From Escarpia spicata (lineage: Eukaryota > Annelida > Polychaeta > Sabellida > Siboglinidae), in NCBI GenBank assembly GCA_963995525.1, contig OZ023205.1, forward strand, positions 44,462,704-44,526,703: 64,000 bases of DNA, read 5' to 3'. Under the pieces are notes generated by a model, which did not search any database, was not told the DNA's origin, and saw only the letters and a list, made by a program, of their open reading frames with translations. This document shows positions 24,420 to 64,000 of the stretch, piece by piece (the stretch's first letter is position 1; each line of letters opens with the position of its first letter). The position numbers and the translations under genes were made by a program.

Positions 24420-26304
24420 ATACGATATCAAATGATCTCCAACAACAAAGAAATACTAGAGCAGCCAGTCGCGCAGAAAAACTTGAATAACATACTGACT
24501 ACAAGAAAATGAAAATGGGTCGACCACTATTGGAGACAGGGGTAGGACAATACAACCAATACAGTAATGAGACGGATGACTAAAGAACAATAGGACGACC
24601 TAAACAAATTGAAGAAGAAATGCATAGGAGGACTACAACAAACACACAAGCTGGCGCCAAAGAAACTGGCAGTGTCTCGTTTCTGAACTGAGCATGAAGA
24701 GGACCACGTAAATAAGTACAAGACAGGCAATTCACTAAGATCGGAATGCGAAAGGATATACATCTTATTCTTAGGACGACCTCAAATCACCGGCAGCAAT
24801 GAGTCAGAACGTCTTCTTTTTCACATTCGTCTTATTAGCAGTGACTCTTAGACCATTAGATTGCGATATACTGGCAATTATTTCTCACGCCGTAGTCACT
24901 GTATCCAGCCTGTTGAAGCAGCCGTATGATAGCTTCAAAAATGGCAACGAGTCTCCAGTAAATTATGCTTAGTAAACGCAGCATATCACATTCATGTGAG
25001 GTTTATTTATTGTCACTTGTGTTTGTTCAACTTGTACCACGACGTTGGAAAGCATTCCATTTTGTGGGATTTTGGAGCAACATATTTAGTTGGTTCAGAA
25101 TGTTCGCCGTTTGATGTGTGACCGAGGTGGTTCAGTTAGTCTTAGGTCGTGTTCACTCATGCATGGTTCCAACGACAGACAACAATGGACTTGATGTTTG
25201 AGTAATCACGGTGCATGAGTCTCATGGTTGAGGGCTACACAGAAAAAAGACCATTGTAATTAACTTAGCTTACCATTTTCCTCACTGTGTTTGTTTCTTT
25301 CTTAGTTTATCCTATGTAACTGTGAGGTTTGATCCTGACGCAAACCACTAAATTAACATACTTCTCCAGTATTCCATCCTGTATCATTGATGGCAAATAT
25401 TTTCCTTGGGAGTTTGCCCCGGAGAAGGTTGAAAAGAATTACAGTGTACCTTGTAATTCTTTACGATACAATTTCCTTACATTGCATGGACGTGATGGGT
25501 AAATACACAACGAACCGTGCAAAGCACCACATCGATTGATCCCTTTAACTTAATTACATACAGCTGTTTTCACGTGCACTTTATTCTTAGAGCGTGCGTT
25601 GTGTTTTATGTTCACGGCGTTACCGTCATAATTGTCGGTGGAAAGGCTGGCTAACCTCTGTCCTTTGTATGTATTCAGCATTGTGGAAGTACATTAAATT
25701 GTTTTGCATCCTGTGCGTCTAACCGATGAAATGTAAATTAGTTTCAGGCTACTCTTACTGTCGTTTTTCCGGTTTGGCACCTCTCTTAAATGGGACATGC
25801 TATATGCCATGCGAGAATACAATATCACTTCAATTGTCCACCATCTCTAGAACTTGAGTTAAGTTCCATTGTTGTACTAATGGAGTCCGGGTCATTGACA
25901 TTTCCTATTAAAGTTAGGCACGACTGCTTTTAGAGGTAAACAGCGGTATTCAAGTATCACATTACAGTACCAATACCTTTGGGATAAATTAGTTCACTCT
26001 TGAACAAGTCTACTGTCTACATGCTTGTGTTCAGTTACTAATAAAACTGTGCGTGATCTTATGTGAACACATCTGAACGACAGTCTGAATTAGGCCTAAT
26101 GTCGTCGGGTATTTTAAATATATCGGCACAATAACGTATTTAGAACAAAAAACGACACTGATACTGTGTGATGGAAAACAATGCATAGAAGCTACACAAA
26201 ACAAGCTACATTACTAGTTAACATAATGTATTGCTTGTATCACCATAAAACAAATAGACGGTTCTGTATAATTATAATGCTCTATGTTGGTCTTTTTATT
26301 TCAG
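24420..26304. other. Upstream region of the vWA/EGF gene; no coding feature recognised
   Basis: No domain is seen. A 5' non-coding first exon and promoter of the downstream gene may lie here, because the signal-peptide exon appears to start at a splice acceptor at 26302-26304 (tttttatttcag). Neither can be located from sequence alone. Confidence 0.4.
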
Positions 26305-26320
26305 TGTTGTGGCAGTAACG

Positions 26321-47650
<21,330 letters not shown>

Positions 47651-50290
47651 ATGACGGATTATTAATCACAGTGTGGTCACACTGCTTTCTTTTAGATAAT
47701 TGTGATATTTTAAATTCACATTGACGCAGTTGTATTAAGTGATATTAGGCTATCAAGTGAGGTGTTTGTTTCTTAGAGCCCGACAGCTAAAATAACACAT
47801 TGAAACCGGATCCACTGGATAAATATTTATCGATCTTTTTTACTACATTTTTACGCATCATAGGAAATTGTTTGATACTGCCGGTACTAAAATATGTAAG
47901 ATCTTGTACTTGGAGTTCAGATAGCTATTATCTTCTTGGGTGGGCATGTGTGTGAGTGTGTGTGTGCATGCGTGTTTCTTTGGGTGTGCGTGCGCGTTTG
48001 CGCTCGCGTGCATGCGTGCGTGTGTCCCGAAACGAAACGTCAGTTGCGATCAACTCGTTTTAATACTTAAAATGTGACATTGTAATAATAGTTGCCGCTT
48101 GGATCCAATAACACATATGTAAGCTATGATACTGCGTTGATGTATTTCATATCACTAACATCAAAAATAGATAAGCGAGCGTATGTCATTTTAGCAGCCG
48201 TTTGAAAGTGGGTGGAGCTTATACCATGAAATCAGATAGTGGTGCCTCAATCGGTAGATTGGTGAACTGTGTCGACGAAACAACGTCGTTCTCAGTGTCT
48301 AAGACACCGGAACGGGCCCGGTAGTTGGTCCGTTTTTAGTTAATTTTAGGAATGATTATCAGGAAACCATTTGTATGTTTGAATAGCAGAAAGATTAAAC
48401 TTTCAAACGACATCAATATTGTTGGGATCCGACGAACCGTAATGGTACTAGCTGCGTTCAAAAGGCGTTTTTGTAACGTGTTTGACAGTTGTTCATTTTT
48501 CGCTCGCTTATCTATTTTTGCTAACATACACATCTTTTTCACTTTGGTGAACTAATTTGTTTTGTAAGCAGGAACTTAACATGCACTGTGCAGTATAAGA
48601 ATATACAGGCGTATCTGTACGTCAACCATTTACTGCGGCGTACACGTGTGGTGCTGCGTGGCGATCAGTTATAATTTACCACGGTAAACAACACGGTGAT
48701 CACGAATGTAATGCTGTTGTTCTCGTTTCACTAATATAATTATTGCTTGCTTAATAACATCTTATCAGCGGCATGGTATACGTGACTTGTATTTAAGTTA
48801 TGTTTGCATGTTTACTTAAATTACATAGCGACTGTCGATGATGGACGTCTGCACATTCTAGTACAGACACTGCTACCCTTGTTGCGGCGGGATGTTTTTG
48901 TTTTCAACCAGAACTCTAGATTATCGCAACAGATTGTGTCAACCAACTTTAATCTGTTCTCTCCTTCTAGATAATTACGTTGCGTTGCTTTTGTAACGAA
49001 TTGAGCAATGTCGGCCATGTTTCCAATAGGCTTTAAGGCATGTATATGGAATATTATATCATGAAATGTATAACTCAAAGGTAATTAATATTACAATACG
49101 TTTTCTACGTTAACACATTTGGCACAGTGGTCTTGCGTAGCACGATAGACTTGAGCAATGTGTATAGACGTGACAATTTAGAGCTTGCGTAGTTTTTACT
49201 GCGTACGATAGTTGAATTACAAGTTAATCAACGATTGTAACATATGCACTGTAATTGACATAATCGCTTAGTTAGCGCAATAAAGTGACGGTTTTTGTTT
49301 TCCACCTTTTTATTTATTTACGATTGAGTGTGTCAACTGTTGCGTTTATCGAATAAGCAGCTGACGCCGATGGACCACCAACGCTCGTTTTGATACATTG
49401 GCGGTGTCTAGTGAATTGATTACCGCCCCATTCTCTCGGGTAGGAGAAAGGCCTTCGAGAAAGGCAAGCATTCCGCAAACACGTCAGTATATAATTACAA
49501 ATTACTAGTGTTGTGTTTTCGCCAGTTGGTATATAGGTCAATGGTCCAAGTAAACAAATGAACACAGAAAGAGACGACGACACATCTTCGCACGACCATT
49601 TAATGATGTCAGTTATATCACTGAATGCAGCAGATAAAACACTAATATACATTTATAAATGAAAATGTAAATAACGCTAAGTACCTAGCGTGGGAACATC
49701 GCAAGATCAGAGGCCAATGGTTCATGTAAGCGAATGAACACAGAAAGAGGCGAGTGGACGTCTACGCCCGGGAGGGGATGCACTTACCGTAGTCCAAAGT
49801 TGACATATAAATATCAACACGCCTGCTCCCTCCTGGATATATCAGTGGGACATTACCTAAGAGTATAACGCTTGTGTTAGTTCTAGGATATCTATCCCTA
49901 GCAATATGCTAATGCACTGGCATAATAGGATGATTACGGTCACACGCACACACACCGTACGAGTGGCTCGACTAGACACCGACGATGATGATTATGATAA
50001 CAGCACATATAAGACCGGCTTTCGGTGTCGACATTAAGCAAGATTTAACAATATTTAATAAGATTGCCACAGCCATTGGTTAAAATGGAGTACAATAATT
50101 TGTCGTTTATATTAAGTGCGCCCTTTCCAGAATGTGTTTGCATAAGCAGTATCCCAGAAATCTGTTAATAATAATCGTACATGACTTAATTAATTAAAAA
50201 AATGCATCTCCATCATAACTTCAGTCTGTCTCTTCACGTGCGAAAGCTCGATTTAGTCAGACTCTCTTTGCCCAGCTCTCCTTACTCACT
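47651..50290. other. Downstream of the vWA/EGF gene; no gene recognised
   Basis: Contains a GT/GC-rich patch (47945-48030) and a 43-bp direct repeat (49536-49578 and 49709-49751). At 50044-50068 is a 25-base match to the LINE at 59974. No domain-bearing frame was seen. A GATAAA variant at about 47818 is a weak candidate polyadenylation signal. Confidence 0.45.
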
Positions 50291-50618
50291 CGTTGACACA
50301 CATACTCACACCCTCACTCACTAACTCACTCCCACTCACTCATTCACTCACTCACTCACTCACTCACTCACTCACTCACTCACTCACTTCACTCACTCAC
50401 TCACTCACTCACTCACTCACTCACTCACTCACTCACTCACTCACTCACTCACTCACTCACTCACTCACTCACTCACTCACTCCACTCACTCACTCACTCA
50501 CTCACTCACTCACTCACTCACTCACTCACTCACTCACCCACTCACTCACTCTCTCTCACTAACTCACTCACTCATTCACTCACACACGCTCACTCACTCT
50601 ATCTCTCTCACTCACTCA

Positions 50619-50701
<83 letters not shown>

Positions 50702-51176
50702 ACTCACTCACTCACTCACTCACTCACTCACCACTCACTCACTCACTCACTCACTCACTCACTCACTCACTCACTCACTCACTCACTCACTCACTCACTC
50801 ACTCACTCACTCTCGCTTCCTCACTCACTTGCACACTCACTCACTCACTCTATCTCACACCCTCATACACTCACTCACTAACTCACTCACTCACTCACTC
50901 CCACTCCCACTCAGTCACTCTCGCACACTCACTCACTCACTCACTCACTCACTCACTCACTCACTCACTCACTCACTCACTCACTCTATCTCTCTCACTC
51001 ACTCACTCACTCACTCACTCAACTCACTCACTCACTCACTCACTCACTCACTCACTCACTCACTCACTCACTCACTCACTCACTCACTCTCTCTCTATCT
51101 ATATCTCACTCACTCACTCACTCACTCACTCACTCACTCACTCACTCACTCACTCACTCACTCACTCACTCACTCC

Positions 51177-51480
51177 GTCATAATTTCCGTCTTCTTCTTC
51201 ACGTGGTAAAGGTCTATTTAATCAGGGTCTCTTTGCTCATCTCTCCTCACCGACTCACTGAGTCACTAACTGACTCAGTCATTGACTTACTCATTGACTC
51301 ACCCATTGACTCACACTCATTCAATCATTTACTCACTCAATCAATCAACCAACCAATCAGTCACTCAATCACTTAATCACATAGTGAACAAAGCTTGTCC
51401 CTCGCCCAAAGAGTGGTATATTCTATTAACCGTTCGAATGCTACTCACTCGTTGACACACATACTCACACCCTCACACTC
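51177..51480. repeat. Higher-order repeat: unique segment, copy 1
   Basis: Starts gtcataatttccgtcttctt and includes gtgaacaaagcttgtccctc. It recurs exactly 1044 bp later. Confidence 0.95.
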
Positions 51481-52220
51481 TCACTCACTCACTCACTCAC
51501 TCACTCACTCACTCACTCACTCACTCACTCACTCACTCACTCACTCACTCACTCACTCACTCACTCACTCACTCACTCACTCACTCACTCACTCACTCAC
51601 TCACTCACTCACTCACTCACTCACATCACTCACTCACTCACTCACTCACTCACTCACTCACTCACTCACTCACTCACTCACTCACTCACTCACTCACTCA
51701 CTCACTCACTCACTCACTCACTCACTCACTCACTCACTCACTCACTCACTCACTCACTCACTCTCACTCACTCACTCACTCACTCACTCACTCACTCACT
51801 CACTCACTCACTCACTCACTCACTCACTCACTCACTCACTCACTCACTCACTCTCGCTTCCTCACTCACTTGCACACTCACTCACTCACTCTATCTCACA
51901 CCCTCATACACTCACTCACTAACTCACTCACTCACTCACTCCCACTCCCACTCAGTCACTCTCGCACACTCACTCACTCACTCACTCACTCACTCACTCA
52001 CTCACTCACTCACTCACTCACTCACTCTTCTCTCTCTCACTCACTCACTCACTCACTCACTCACTCACTCACTCACTCACTCACTCACTCACTCACTCAC
52101 TCACTCACTCACTCACTCACCTCACTCACTCACTCTCTCTATCTATATCTCACTCACTCACTCACTCACTCACTCACTCACTCACTCACTCACTCACTCA
52201 CTCACTCACTCACTCACTCC

Positions 52221-52525
52221 GTCATAATTTCCGTCTTCTTCTTCACGTGGTAAAGGTCTATTTAATCAGGGTCTCTTTGCTCATCTCTCCTCACCGACTC
52301 ACTGAGTCACTAACTGACTCAGTCATTGACTTACTCATTGACTCACCCATTGACTCACACTCATTCAATCATTTACTCACTCAATCAATCAACCAACCAA
52401 TCAGTCACTCAATCACTTAATCACATAGTGAACAAAGCTTGTCCCTCGCCCAAAGAGTGGTATATTCTATTAACCGTTCGAATGCTACTCACTCGTTGAC
52501 ACACATACTCACACCCTCACACTCT
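52221..52525. repeat. Higher-order repeat: unique segment, copy 2
   Basis: Nearly identical to 51177-51480, so the whole roughly 1044-bp block of unique segment plus ACTC arrays has been duplicated in tandem. Confidence 0.95.
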
Positions 52526-52984
52526 CACTCACTCACTCACTCACTCACTCACTCACTCACTCACTCACTCACTCACTCACTCACTCACTCACTCACTCAC
52601 TCACTCACTCACTCACTCACTCACTCACTCACTCACTCACTCACTCACTCACTCACTCACTCACTCACTCACTCACTCACTCACTCACTCACTCACTCAC
52701 TCACTCACTCACTCACTCACTCACTCACTCACTCACTCACTCACTCACTCACTCACTCACTCACTCACTCACTCACTCACTCACTCACTCACTCACTCAC
52801 TCACTCACTCACTCACTCACTCACTCACTCACTCACTCACTCACTCACTCACTCACTCACTCACTCACTCACTCACTCACTCACTCACTCACTCACTCAC
52901 TCACTCACTCACTCACTCACTCACTCACTCACTCACTCACTCACTCACTCACTCACCCACCCACCCACTCACTCACTCACTCAC

Positions 52985-53215
52985 TTGCTAATCTCTCCTC
53001 ACCGATTCATTGAGTCAATAACTTACTCACTCATTGACTTACTCATTGACTTACTCATTGACTCACCCATTGACTCGCACACTCATTCAATCATTTACTC
53101 ACTCAATCAATCAACCAACCAATCAGTCACTCAATCATTTAATCACATAGTGAACAAAGCTTGTCCCTCGCCCAAAGAGTGGTATATTCTGCTAACCGTT
53201 CGAATGCCCTCACAA
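52985..53215. repeat. Higher-order repeat: unique segment, copy 3 (partial, more diverged)
   Basis: Begins in tgctaatctctcctcaccga and shares the aacaaagcttgtccctcgcc block. It lacks the first roughly 65 bases of the other copies and has an added ttactcattgac repeat. Confidence 0.93.
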
Positions 53216-53443
53216 AGTTGAAAACTCCTTTGATCAAAATAATAACCCCTTCCTACCGTTGTTGCTACTAATAAGGTCCAACTACACCAACCGCAAACGA
53301 TTACGCATTACTTCATTTGCAATAAGAACAATTCTCGAACATGATCAACATTCCACTTTTGTTGTTGCTGCAATGTCAGTGGAGGAACTAGACTGCCATG
53401 CAGGATGGACGACCGTCTCCGTCTTGTGCTCCGTCGTATACCG

Positions 53444-63329
<9,886 letters not shown>

Positions 63330-63520
63330 CTGTCGATACACATTGGAATCATTTGAAAGGGGTGATGACATCGTGAATCACGAACAGCAAGTAACAATTC
63401 AAGTTGATCGATCGGAGCAATGTGAACGTGAAACAACCAAGAACTGACATGATTATCAGATACTGACGTGGTGAGTTCGTAGTGTTTCTGTTTTATATAC
63501 AAATAGTTTAATAATGATCA

Positions 63521-63549
63521 TAGTGGTAGTAGTAGTAGTGGTAGTAGTG

Positions 63550-63584
<35 letters not shown>

Positions 63585-63912
63585 GGTGGTAGTAGTAGTA
63601 GTAGTAGTGGTAGTGGTAGTAGTAGTAGTGGTAGTAGTAGTAGTAGTAGTAGTGGTGGTAGTGGTGGTAGTAGTAGTGGTGGTGGTAGTGGTAGTAGTAG
63701 TAGTGGTGGTAGTAGTAGTAGTGGTGGTAGTAGTAGTGGTGGTAGTGGTGGTAGTGGTGGTAGTAGTAGTGGTGGTAGTGGTGGTAGTAGTAGTGGTGGT
63801 AGGAGTAGTAGTAGTGGTAGTAGTAATAGTAGTGGTAGTGGTGGTAGTAGTAGTGGTGGTATTAGTAGTAGTGGTGGTAGGAGTAGTAGTAGTGGTGGTA
63901 TTAGTAGTAGTG

Positions 63913-63953
<41 letters not shown>

Positions 63954-64000
63954 AGTGGTGGTAGTAGTAGTGGTGGTAGTGGTGGTAGTGGTGGTAGTAG
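63521..64000. repeat. (GTA/GTG)n trinucleotide repeat, continues past window
   Basis: Irregular mixture of TAG, TGG and GTA units with higher-order grouping (for example ggtggtagtagtag), running to the window end. Confidence 0.97.

Larger units (their letters stand above)
50293..52982. repeat. (ACTC)n satellite with (CT)n patches
   Basis: Long CACT arrays interrupted by CTCT runs and by two unique segments (51177-51480 and 52221-52525). Leu-Thr-His-Ser repeat frames are translations of the satellite, not genes. Confidence 0.97.

Noticed and set aside
50293..53221. Long Leu-Thr-His-Ser repeat proteins (up to about 260 codons)
   Set aside because: Pure translation of the (ACTC)n satellite. 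No unique start, domain or splice context.

Overview
The window is invertebrate animal nuclear DNA. It contains spliced genes with GT-AG introns, extracellular vWA, EGF and EAR domains, three kinds of non-LTR retrotransposon, a Ty3/gypsy element, a tRNA-derived SINE family and a very high density of microsatellites and minisatellites. The gene content and repeats would fit an aquatic invertebrate such as a cephalochordate, hemichordate or mollusc, but the species cannot be fixed from the sequence alone. A 200-N assembly gap lies at 23801-24000.

The left part (1-26300) has no host gene that I can support. It begins with a GGGA-rich tract flanked by a direct duplication. Next comes a decayed L2/CR1-like LINE on the minus strand (about 1455-8030), split by a complete but dead Ty3/gypsy element (2150-6561) with TG...CA LTRs and a TCTGC target-site duplication. 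Further right are an RTE-type LINE fragment (9070-10120), SINE copies, a palindromic fold-back element (17608-18005) and long stretches without recognisable content.

The centre (26321-47650, plus strand) is one secreted, matrilin-like gene assembled here from 17 coding exons. They join in frame to 4128 nt (1375 residues). The domain order is signal peptide, vWA1, vWA2, Pro/Thr-rich linker, vWA3, EGF1, vWA4, EGF2, vWA5, EGF3, vWA6. Every domain boundary is a phase-1 intron, and all six vWA domains keep the MIDAS metal-binding residues. The introns hold SINEs, LINE fragments and minisatellites, including a 34-bp array with an inverted block. Three same-strand SINEs end 16-50 bp before splice acceptors of this gene.

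The right part begins with unrecognised sequence, then (ACTC)n satellite with a higher-order repeat (50290-53215). On the minus strand follow exons of an EAR/EPTP-repeat gene (53444-63329) that continues 5' beyond the window. Two of its exons have identical length and phase (170 nt, phase 1 to 0), and one intron appears to use a GC-AG donor. A second LINE (56403-61070), with ORF1, endonuclease and reverse transcriptase remnants, sits in its large intron. That LINE carries a roughly 360-bp (CCCT)n tract and ends at an (ATCA)n array. The window closes in a GTA/GTG repeat.

Both host genes encode extracellular modular repeat proteins. The sequence does not show that they work together.
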